A stretch of DNA of 64,000 bases. It comes from JBBIMS01 sp964531645. Its GTDB lineage: Bacteria; Acidobacteriota; Aminicenantia; JBFLYD01; JBBIMS01. The stretch is from contig CAZHEF010000005.1 in NCBI GenBank assembly GCA_964531645.1, forward strand, positions 10,453 to 74,452. The letters run 5' to 3'. The notes under the pieces were generated by a model that worked only from the letters and a program-made list of their open reading frames with translations, was not told where the DNA came from and did no database searches. Below, piece after piece: positions 42,088 through 48,958 of the stretch. The number at the start of each line of letters is the position of its first letter. Position 1 is the stretch's first letter. The position numbers were made by a program, and so were the translations under genes.

Positions 42088-43422
42088 GTGAAAGATATGA
42101 GTGAAAGTAGAAAGATAAAACTCTTAGCCCCTTCATCTGCAGGATACCGTTTTCTCATTCTTGCATTTGTTGCATTTCTTGCTTACGGTAGCTACTTTGC
42201 CTATGACAGTCTTGGAGCAATTGCTCCATTACTAATAGAGGCTCTTGGAATTGGTAGAGAGCAAATAGGGATTGCCTACTCTGCTTACAGCATTGCAGCA
42301 ATTTTTTCAGTTTTTCTCGGTGGCATTCTTGTAGATAGAATTGGAACCCGCAGGGCAAGCCTACTTTTTTCTTCTTTAATAGTTCTCGGAGCTTTTATAG
42401 TAGCAGTAGCAGGGGATATTTACACAATCTACATTGGGAGAGTGATATTCGGGATTGGTTCAGAATCCCTTGTTGTCTGTCAAATCGCAATCCTTGCAAG
42501 GTGGTTCAAAGGAAAAGAGCTTGCTTTAGCCTTTGGAATCTCCCTCACCCTGAGCAGACTCGGAACAATTTTGAGTTTTAACACCGAGGCATCCATTGCG
42601 GAAAAATTCGGTGGATTCCGCTCAGCCCTCTGGGCAGCATTTCTGTTCTGTGTTCTCTCCTTAATGAGTAATTTTGCATATTACTTCCTGGACAAGTTTG
42701 GCTCAAAAGTCCTCAATTTAAGAGAATCAGCTTCAGGAGAAAAAGTGAGATTAAAAGAAATTAAAGAACTGCCCTCATCCTACTGGACAATTGTCTTTCT
42801 CTGTCTTACTTTCTACTCAGCAATCTTTCCTTTTACATCCCTTTCCACTGATTTCTTCAACTCAAAATGGGGAATCCCCCTTTCCCTTTCTGGTGAGAGG
42901 ACTGGTTTTCTGTGGAGCATAATAAACTTTTTCAAGGGTATATTCACAACAGCGGGCGGTATAACAAGCATAATAATGATTGCCTCTGCAATTCTTGCTC
43001 CAATTTTTGGAAGAATGGTTGACAAAATTGGAAGAAGAGTTAGCATACTGCTTTTTGGCTCTGCCATGATGATTCCAACCTATCTTTTAATGGGTTTCAC
43101 AAATGTTTACCCTGCGTTTCCAATGGTTGTTCTTGGACTCTCCTTCTCCCTTGTTCCTTCTGCTCTATGGCCTTCTGTCCCTCTAATTGTTAGAGAAGAA
43201 AAAATCGGGACTGCCTTTGGGCTTATGACAATGATTCAGAATATAGGACTATTCCTTTTCCCATATTTAAACGGAAAACTGAGGGATATAACTCATGGAT
43301 ACACTGCGAGTATGGTCATGTTCACAATTCTTGGAATATTGGGCTTTACATTTTCGATTTTACTTAAAATTTCGGATATTAAAACTGAAAATATGCTGGA
43401 AAAAGCGAGGCAAAGTAAATAG
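42088..43422 (+). CDS. Major facilitator superfamily transporter
   Basis: A 444-residue, 12-helix membrane transporter. The first cytoplasmic loop carries GGILVDRIGTRRASL, the MFS motif A, and a second copy appears between helices 8 and 9 (GRMVDKIGRRVSILLFGS). A large insert (about 210-285) separates the halves. The substrate is unknown. The start may be the GTG at 42088 or the ATG at 42097; GAGG at 42082-42085 is close to the first and 11 bp from the second. It lies at the edge of the decaying region but looks intact. Confidence 0.85.
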   Translation: MKDMSESRKIKLLAPSSAGYRFLILAFVAFLAYGSYFAYDSLGAIAPLLIEALGIGREQIGIAYSAYSIAAIFSVFLGGILVDRIGTRRASLLFSSLIVLGAFIVAVAGDIYTIYIGRVIFGIGSESLVVCQIAILARWFKGKELALAFGISLTLSRLGTILSFNTEASIAEKFGGFRSALWAAFLFCVLSLMSNFAYYFLDKFGSKVLNLRESASGEKVRLKEIKELPSSYWTIVFLCLTFYSAIFPFTSLSTDFFNSKWGIPLSLSGERTGFLWSIINFFKGIFTTAGGITSIIMIASAILAPIFGRMVDKIGRRVSILLFGSAMMIPTYLLMGFTNVYPAFPMVVLGLSFSLVPSALWPSVPLIVREEKIGTAFGLMTMIQNIGLFLFPYLNGKLRDITHGYTASMVMFTILGILGFTFSILLKISDIKTENMLEKARQSK

Positions 43423-43427
43423 AATCA

Positions 43428-43970
43428 ATGAACAGATTTCTTTTTCTCAGGAATTTTTCAAAAAAATGGACTTTCCTTGGAGAGAAGACCGAAAAAAGTA
43501 AAGATTTTATGGTGAATCTTATGGAGAAATTGGGGAAAAAAATAAAATTTATAGGTGGAAGAAGTTTCTATCAAGAGCTATCCTTTATTGAAGCCTTCAT
43601 GACAAAGGAGAATATTACTATCGTTTACCCATCATGCTATTCCCATAAGAGAATCAGCCTCAGATTCAGATTGTTTATTGAGAAAGAAATGGGAAGACAC
43701 ACCATGATAATGATTATTCTCATAGCCACCTTACCCTTCTCAGCAATTCTTGGATTGCTTCCAGGTCCTAATATTATTTTCTGGACAGAACTATTGATGC
43801 TTTATGTTTATTTTAAAGCTGTAAAGGGGCTAAAAGTTATTTTAAAAAATGCAAAACTCATACCCGATGAAACCCTTGGTAAATGGGAAATAAATGAGAA
43901 AAATGAAGAAAGTCTGAAAAATTTAAAGGAAAGATTTTCAATTGAAAATCTTGAATTGCTAAAAAGTTAG
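43428..43970 (+). CDS. Membrane protein resembling K+/H+ exchange-related family
   Basis: A 180-residue protein, mostly soluble at the ends, with two central hydrophobic helices (about 93-109 and 116-134) that carry LLPGPNIIFW. The LPGPN-between-helices pattern with a preceding His-rich turn recalls the mitochondrial K+-H+ exchange-related (Mit_KHE1) family, which also occurs in bacteria; that match is from memory and weak. It follows the MFS gene by 5 bp with no clear ribosome-binding site. Function unknown. Confidence 0.45.
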   Translation: MNRFLFLRNFSKKWTFLGEKTEKSKDFMVNLMEKLGKKIKFIGGRSFYQELSFIEAFMTKENITIVYPSCYSHKRISLRFRLFIEKEMGRHTMIMIILIATLPFSAILGLLPGPNIIFWTELLMLYVYFKAVKGLKVILKNAKLIPDETLGKWEINEKNEESLKNLKERFSIENLELLKS

Positions 43971-43998
43971 GTTCTCTGATAATATTTAAGATGTAAAA

Positions 43999-44362
43999 AT
44001 GATGAACAGATTCAGTTTTGCGAAATTTCGATTCCAGATAATTGCAGAGGATGAATTTTCGCTTCCTTCCTTTACAGGAACCCCGATAAGAGGAGGATTC
44101 GTGTTCCAATTCAAAAAAAATTGTATGCCTTAAAAAAGAACTGAAGTTACGTAAAGAATGCGCGCTGAAAAAAGTTTGCGCCTACGCTTACATATTTGAG
44201 ACCTCCCCTCCTGAAGGCACAGAAAAACTAAGAAAGATTCAGGACATTCCAAGACCACTTGTATTGGAGCCCCCAGAAGATTCAAAGAGGCTTTATAAAA
44301 AAGGAGAAAAGATAGACTTTAACCTTGTGCTGATTGGAAAGGGGATAGATTATCTTCCATAA
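43999..44362 (+). pseudogene. Truncated, frameshifted cas6 (CRISPR RNA-processing RAMP) remnant
   Basis: The first frame (44 codons) reads FAKFRFQIIAEDEFSLPSF, then a GTPIRGGFVFQFKK segment, the N-terminal RAMP strand and Gly-rich loop of PF10040-type Cas6. It breaks at an A8 run near 44112-44119. Removing one A continues as VCLKKELKLRKECALKKVCA, YAYIFETSPPEGTEKLRKI, then PRPLVLEPPE and GEKIDFNLVLIGKGIDYLP, the typical Cys-rich and hydrophobic parts, before a stop. The remaining half of the protein, including the catalytic RAMP region, is missing. It is therefore dead. It lies upstream of cas1 and cas2 remnants. Confidence 0.75.
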
Positions 44363-44385
44363 TTAAATATTCACCTTTAAGAAAC

Positions 44386-44944
44386 TTGGAAAGAAAGGAC
44401 TTGGAAGAGAAAAGGGCAGAATCTCCTTTGAAGAAACAACTTCTTACTGTAGCACTAATAAGCAAGCTTTTAATGGAAAAAGGAAAGGATACGCCAGTAG
44501 TTATTGGAGACCGTGCCTTAGCCTATTACTCCAGGGAAGTTTATTTTACAGCTGACATAGACCTTGCCTACGCGGACAGTGAAGCTATCAATGAGGTTTT
44601 GTTGGAGATGGGCTTTAAAAAAGGGTAGATACTGGATAAGCGAAAATATGAATGTAGCAGTGGAAGTTCCGGGTTCCTCCCTCCCGGATGAAGAAGCTCC
44701 TCTTGAGATTGTTGAATTTGAAGAATGGCTTCAGTGTAAGATTATCGGGCTTGAAGACCTCATAATAGACAGACTCAATTCATACAAATATTGGAAATAT
44801 GAAGTGGATTGCGAGATGGTAGAGCTTCTTCTAAGGAAATACCACAATGAACTTGACTGGGAATATCTTGAAAGAAGAGCTAAAAAACCAGAAAATGATA
44901 CTCTTAAAGAGCTCATAGATTTGAAGGAAAGAGTTAAAGCATGA
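44386..44944 (+). pseudogene. Nucleotidyltransferase-like gene split by a +1 frameshift
   Basis: The first frame (44386-44628) holds KDTPVVIGDRALAYYSREVY, then FTADIDLAYADSE, like the GS-and-DxD core of minimal nucleotidyltransferases (DUF6036 type, often toxin-like). At an A6G3 run (about 44617-44625) it shifts; the second frame continues KKGRYWISENMNVAVEVPGS, then DLIIDRLNSYKYWK, to 44944. With five As instead of six the frame would be intact. Total length would be about 185 residues. The stop overlaps the small gene at 44941 (ATGA). It could be a toxin of the AbiEii/MNT sort, a recent pseudogene or a sequencing artefact. Confidence 0.65.
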
Positions 44945-45099
44945 AAATCAGAAGAAAAAAATTTGAAGAGGTTTCCCCCTTAGAGTTCCTCCTTTTAAGG
45001 GATGAGCTTGCTCTGAAGAAAATGAATGAAAAGGAAGAGAATAATTATCAAATTATTGGAGAGAGAAGGAGAAGATTAAAATTGTTAGAAAGGTCTTAA
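44941..45099 (+). CDS. Small basic/charged protein after the nucleotidyltransferase
   Basis: A 52-residue protein (MKIRRKKFEEVSPLEFLLLR, then DELALKKMNEKEENN and a RRRRLKLLERS end), highly charged and helical. Its ATG overlaps the end of the nucleotidyltransferase frame by 4 bp, as in a two-gene operon. In the HEPN/MNT and nucleotidyltransferase toxin-antitoxin families the partner is often small, so an antitoxin-like role is possible. I do not recognise a family. Confidence 0.5.
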   Translation: MKIRRKKFEEVSPLEFLLLRDELALKKMNEKEENNYQIIGERRRRLKLLERS

Positions 45100-45205
45100 A
45101 CTTTCCTTCCCTTAAAGATTTCCTTGCATCTTCAAGTATCTCTTTTGCCCTTTCTACCCTCAAATCAGAAAGAGCTATTCCCTCCTTAAAAGTTAATCTC
45201 TCTAC
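45098..45205 (-). pseudogene. Possible HEPN-domain gene fragment
   Basis: On the minus strand 36 codons read VERLTFKEGIALSDLRVERA, then KEILEDARKSLREGKF, which looks like the first helices of a HEPN protein. A GGGAGG precedes where the start would be, but no start codon is present (GTA at 45205-45203) and homology stops after 36 codons. It is probably a relic; the match is weak. It faces the small charged-protein gene and the Csm6-like fragment. Confidence 0.3.
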
Positions 45206-45207
45206 AA

Positions 45208-45528
45208 ATGACCTCCCCCTCTCTTAAAATATTTCTGAAAAAGCCTGTATTCAAAGACTTTTCTCTCTCAAAACTTTCAACATCTCTTAAAATCACAGAA
45301 TACGGAATTCCTGTAATCTCCTCTCAGATTTTAAAAGCAATAGAGGAAGAGAGAGGAGAAAAAGGTTTTGGACATAGATTTTTTGAAAAGGAAAGAGAAT
45401 TAAACAATAGCATAATCGAAAACAGAAACCTCAGCATAATTGTTCATGGAGAAAATCCCCTTGATAGAGAAAAGTTTGAAAGAGCGTGGAATTCAGTTTC
45501 AGAATTTCTCGGAATCACAGAAGAATAA
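45208..45528 (+). pseudogene. C-terminal fragment of a Csm6-like HEPN ribonuclease
   Basis: The 106-codon frame ends with IIENRNLSIIVHGENPLDRE and FERAWNSVSEFLGI. RNLSIIVH fits the HEPN R-x(4-6)-H nuclease motif, and the RN...HG..P context is that of CARF-HEPN proteins of type III CRISPR systems (Cas02710/Csm6 group). The N-terminal CARF ligand-binding domain, which would bind cyclic oligoadenylate, is absent. The frame begins abruptly after the HEPN-like relic on the other strand, so this is a 5'-truncated remnant. Confidence 0.55.
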
Positions 45529-45558
45529 TTACCCAAATTTCCTGAATTAAATTTATAG

Positions 45559-45579
45559 CCAGAGACTGAGAGTTTCTGG
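45559..45579 (+). other. 9-bp hairpin between the csm6 fragment and cas1
   Basis: CCAGAGACT pairs with AGTTTCTGG (one G-U) around a GAG loop. No run of T follows, so it is not a standard terminator. It could be a lone degenerate CRISPR-repeat-like hairpin, but there is only one copy. Confidence 0.35.
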
Positions 45580-45618
45580 TTTGGTTCATTGAAAATTTAT
45601 TGACAAAGGAGGGAAGAA

Positions 45619-46614
45619 GTGGCGATACTTTATCTTATGGAACAGGGCTCAACTTTAAGAAACGAATCCAGAAAACTATTAGTAGAAAAGGATGGAAAAG
45701 TTCTTGCCAAGATACCAGAATTTAAAATTGAGAAAGTCCTTGCTTTTGGAAACATCCAGCTCACAACTCCTGTGATAAAGTTCCTTCTTGAATCAGGAAT
45801 AGAGACCTCATTTCTTAACATTCATGGAAAACTTATAGGAAGGCTCTCTCCTATCGAGTCAAAAAATATTGAACTGAGAATAATTCAGTTCAGAAGGTAT
45901 CACGATGAAAATTTTCGTCTCCAGGTTGCTAAAAATATTGTAGAGGGAAAGATAAAAAACATGAAAGTGGTGCTCCAAAAATATCAGAGGAACCATCCCG
46001 AAATAAACTTTGAAAATCCACTCTCCGAACTTGACATTCTTCTCCAGGAACTTCTAAGAAAAGAGAAAGTCTCCTCAGTATTTGGTCTTGAAGGAAGAGC
46101 CTCAGCAACCTACTTTTCCTGTTTTGGAAAAATGTTTCGCAAAGAACTTCAATTTGAATCGCGGACTAAACACCCTCCTCTTGATCCTGTCAATGCTCTT
46201 TTATCTCTGGGATATACCCTTTTAACCAATGAAATGCTCTCAGTCATTGTCTCTCTTGGGTTTGAACCATACATAGGCTTTCTCCATGGAATTGAATATG
46301 GAAGACCATCCCTTGCCCTTGACTTAACAGAGGAATTCCGGGCACTCATTGTTGACTGACTTATTTTTGAATATTGTGAACAAAGGGATTCTTGGTCCTA
46401 ACAACTTTGAAAAAGTTGAAGAAGGAGTCTATCTCAAAGAAAACTCCAGAAAAGAGTTTTTTTCTTCAGTATGAAAAAAGAATGCAGGAAGTCTTTCTCA
46501 ATCCTGACGACAGAAGTGAGACAAATTACAGAAAACTCTTCTACTGGCAGGTTCAGAAACTTGTGAAGAGCGTTAAAGAAGGGATTCCCTATCAATCATT
46601 CCAGATAAGGGTAA
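45619..46614 (+). pseudogene. cas1: cas1 with two internal frameshifts
   Basis: Cas1 is the integrase of CRISPR spacer acquisition. The first frame (246 codons from a GTG with GGAGG) holds all catalytic residues: Glu158 (FGLEGRASATY), His223 (GFLHGIEYGR) and Asp235/Glu238 (LALDLTEEFR). It breaks at 46357-46361, where one extra T after GTTGAC gives a stop. The next frame reads LFLNIVNKGILGPNNFEKVE, EGVYLKENSRKEFF and breaks at a T7 run (46456-46462). The third frame reads QYEKRMQEVFLNPDDRSETN, YRKLFYWQVQKLVKSVKEGI and YQSFQIR. A further extra G near 46608-46611 removes the expected TAA. The gene is non-functional as read. Confidence 0.85.
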
Positions 46615-46619
46615 GAAAA

Positions 46620-46811
46620 ATGGCAGAAGAATTCTTCTGGGTGATAAGCTACGACATCAAAGACGACAAAAGGCGTCTGAAAGTAGCAATGGCTCTTGAA
46701 AACTATGGAACAAGGGTTCAGTAAAGTGTATTTGAATGCATTCTCACAGATGAATATCTGAATCGACTCAAAAGAAGGCTGGAAAGAGTTATAAAAGTTG
46801 ACTTCTTTTAG
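46620..46811 (+). pseudogene. cas2: cas2 with a nonsense codon and a lost C-terminus
   Basis: Cas2 is the small metal-dependent partner of Cas1. The frame reads AEEFFWVISYDIKDDKRRLK, VAMALENYGTRVQ, then TAA at 46722-46724 where family members have Tyr (RVQYSVFECIL). The same frame continues SVFECILTDEYLNRLKRRLE, RVIKVDFF and ends at 46811, about 20 residues short of a full Cas2. A single base change (TAC/TAT to TAA) explains the stop. As read it is also fused in frame to the tail of cas1. Confidence 0.8.
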
Positions 46812-46826
46812 ATAATTTAGTAAAAG
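46798..46826 (+). promoter_or_regulatory. Leaderless promoter inside the end of the cas2 relic
   Basis: TTGACT (46798-46803), 17 bp, TAAAAG (46821-46826), ending 6 bp before the ATG at 46833. The -10 is weak (4 of 6) but the geometry matches the other leaderless promoters here, and the gene has no ribosome-binding site. Confidence 0.45.
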
Positions 46827-46832
46827 ATTTGT

Positions 46833-47531
46833 ATGCAAGATTCTGTTTTAAAGGGGATAAAGTTTTTATTTTTTGGGCTTCTGGTTTTCCTTCTCCTTGC
46901 TTCGGAGTTTCTTGTTCTTTTTCTGGACTCTTTTATTACTGGGAATGGCTTTGGTGAACTGAATGTGTGGAAGGAGAGATGGTATTCTCTTGTTTTGCAC
47001 TGGATAATTACCATTTTAATCTGGGGAACAGGTGCTTTCCTGGTTCTTTCATGGCTTAAAAGAAAGGGATTTCTACAGCAAATTTTCTCTTTTTCTCTTG
47101 AAAAAAGATTCTTTCTTGCCACTCTTTTTGCTATTGCAATTGCACTTATCTTCTCTTTTATTGAATCAATTTTTTTACCACAGAAAGGTTTTCAAATAAT
47201 AAGGGAATTTTCAAGTTTTACAAAAAATCATGGAAGGAATGCTATAATCCTTTCTATTTTTCAGAATCTCTATTATTTTTTTGAATCTTTCTTAGTTGCT
47301 TTAATTTTAGCCTTTTTCCAGCTGGCAGGTGAGCTCTGGTTCAAGCTTAAAAAAATTCCGTGGGGAAGTTTGGGGCTATTTTTAACATGGGGTATGGCGC
47401 ATTTTATTTCCCATCCTGAGGGAGCTCTTTTTGTTGCTATTTTTTCTCTAATTCCTGGTTTTATCTATGTTCTTTTCGGGAAAAATTTCTATCCTACATT
47501 TCTTTTTGTCTTTTTGAGTTTTATTTTTTAG
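46833..47531 (+). CDS. Multi-pass membrane protein, possibly CPBP-like
   Basis: A 232-residue protein with about seven hydrophobic helices. The helix-rich layout with a FIESIF segment and TWGMAHFISHPEGALFVAIF near the end recalls CAAX/CPBP intramembrane proteases (EExxxR, FxxxH, HxxxN), but those motifs are not complete. It starts after the cas2 relic and is followed after 14 bp by a ChaN-like gene. Function unknown. Confidence 0.55.
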   Translation: MQDSVLKGIKFLFFGLLVFLLLASEFLVLFLDSFITGNGFGELNVWKERWYSLVLHWIITILIWGTGAFLVLSWLKRKGFLQQIFSFSLEKRFFLATLFAIAIALIFSFIESIFLPQKGFQIIREFSSFTKNHGRNAIILSIFQNLYYFFESFLVALILAFFQLAGELWFKLKKIPWGSLGLFLTWGMAHFISHPEGALFVAIFSLIPGFIYVLFGKNFYPTFLFVFLSFIF

Positions 47532-47545
47532 TCTTAAGGTTTTTC

Positions 47546-48016
47546 ATGCAATTCTTTGTTCTCGGCGACACCAACCACGGTGACCCGATTGTGGTTGAAA
47601 GGATGAGGGAATTTATTGAAAAAGTTAGCAGGGGAAAGAAGACAGCTCTTTTTACCGAGATATTCATGATTGATGAGCAGAATTTAATAGAAAAGCTAAA
47701 GAAAGAGCCTGAACTCCTTGAGAAGATTTTGAAGGAATACAAGCCTTATCTTGAATTTTGTTTCAGGAATGGGATTGATATTTTCCCAATATCTCCAAGG
47801 AATGAGAAGCTTGGTTTTGTTTACTGGAAGATGCCTGAGGAGGACCTTGATATAAGGTTATTTGCAAATTTTTCGCGAAAGTTCAGGGAGGTTGAGGGAA
47901 AATACGAGGTATATTTGATTGATATTGGCTCTGCCCATTTGAAGGCTTTCGAGGAGCAGTTCAAGGAGAGATTTGAAAAAATAGGATATGAGATTAAGAG
48001 TTTTTTGATTGAATGA
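47546..48016 (+). CDS. Small TIKI/ChaN-like protein
   Basis: A 156-residue soluble protein. LGDTNHGDPIVVERMREFIE at the N-terminus, a LFTEIFMIDEQN segment and YLIDIGSAHLKAFEEQFK near the end are similar in pattern to the EreA/ChaN/TIKI superfamily (an N-terminal GDxHG-like turn, then a Glu, then a late His). Members bind haem or act as esterases/proteases; the activity here is unknown. It lies 14 bp after the membrane protein gene and is likely in one unit with it. Confidence 0.45.
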   Translation: MQFFVLGDTNHGDPIVVERMREFIEKVSRGKKTALFTEIFMIDEQNLIEKLKKEPELLEKILKEYKPYLEFCFRNGIDIFPISPRNEKLGFVYWKMPEEDLDIRLFANFSRKFREVEGKYEVYLIDIGSAHLKAFEEQFKERFEKIGYEIKSFLIE

Positions 48017-48020
48017 GGGT

Positions 48021-48049
48021 TTGAAAAATTTTTAGATTTTTAATATGAT
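48021..48049 (+). promoter_or_regulatory. Leaderless promoter of the ABC-2 exporter operon
   Basis: TTGAAA (48021-48026), 17-bp spacer, TATGAT (48044-48049). It ends 5 bp before the ATG at 48055, and no Shine-Dalgarno sequence is present, so the mRNA is probably leaderless. Confidence 0.65.
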
Positions 48050-48054
48050 TTTCT

Positions 48055-48957
48055 ATGATAGAAAAAGCTCTTGAAATAAAAACTGTAACAAAAAAATTTG
48101 GAAAGTTGGTAGCTGTTTCCAATCTTTCCCTCTCAGTCCCTTCAGGTTCAATCTATGGAGTACTCGGTCCAAATGGAGCTGGAAAGACAACAACAATCCG
48201 AATGATTATGAATATATTTGCTCCTGATGAAGGTGAGATAAAGATTTTTGGTGAAAGGATGACTGAGGAAACGAAGAATATCATAGGTTATCTTCCTGAA
48301 GAGAGAGGGCTCTACCCTAAGATGCAGACCCTTGAGCTTCTGATTTATTTCGGACAGTTAAAGGGAATATCTGCAAAGGAAGCAGAAAAAAGGGGTGTTG
48401 AGCTACTGGAAAGAGTTGGTCTTTCGAACTGGAAAAATAATAAAATTGAGGAGCTCTCAAAGGGAATGCAACAGAAAGTTCAGTTTATATCAACAATTAT
48501 TCATGACCCTAAAATAGTAATTCTTGACGAGCCATTTTCAGGACTCGATCCTTTAAATACTGAAGTTCTAAAAGAACTAATGATGGAACTGAAAAAGGAA
48601 GGCAAAACAATCCTTTTTTCAACTCATTTAATGGAGCATGCTGAGAAGTTGTGCGATTTCGTTACGCTTATAAATAAAGGAAAAAAAGTTCTTGATGGAG
48701 CTCTTTCTGATATTAAAAGAAATTTTGGAAGGAACATTATCTCCCTTGAGATTGAGGGAGGCGGAAGCCTCCTCTCAAATATTCCGTCAGTAATAGATAA
48801 ATATGAATTCGGAAACAGGATAGAACTGGAAATGAAAGAGGGAGAGAATCCGTTCGAGATTATAAAATTTATAATGGAGGAGGTTAAGGTTAAAAAATTT
48901 GAAATATCAGAGGCTTCTTTAAATCACATATTCATTAAAGTTGTGAAGGGAAATTAA
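48055..48957 (+). CDS. ABC exporter ATP-binding protein (NatA-like)
   Basis: A 300-residue ABC ATPase. Walker A GPNGAGKT (about 42-49), signature LSKGMQQK (about 139-146), Walker B VILDEPFSGLDP and the switch His in FSTHLMEHAEKL are present. The C-terminal extension (about 220-300) is usual for ABC-2 exporters such as NatA. The partner permease starts 2 bp after the stop. The substrate is unknown. Confidence 0.92.
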   Translation: MIEKALEIKTVTKKFGKLVAVSNLSLSVPSGSIYGVLGPNGAGKTTTIRMIMNIFAPDEGEIKIFGERMTEETKNIIGYLPEERGLYPKMQTLELLIYFGQLKGISAKEAEKRGVELLERVGLSNWKNNKIEELSKGMQQKVQFISTIIHDPKIVILDEPFSGLDPLNTEVLKELMMELKKEGKTILFSTHLMEHAEKLCDFVTLINKGKKVLDGALSDIKRNFGRNIISLEIEGGGSLLSNIPSVIDKYEFGNRIELEMKEGENPFEIIKFIMEEVKVKKFEISEASLNHIFIKVVKGN

Positions 48958-48958
48958 A

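Noticed and set aside
45596..45604. TTGACA at 45599 as a cas1 promoter
   Set aside because: It lies only about 15 bp before the GTG and overlaps the ribosome-binding site, so no -10 can fit before the gene.
43970..46830. CRISPR array near cas1/cas2
   Set aside because: I looked for regularly spaced 25-40 bp direct repeats on both strands and saw none; the single hairpin at 45559 occurs once.
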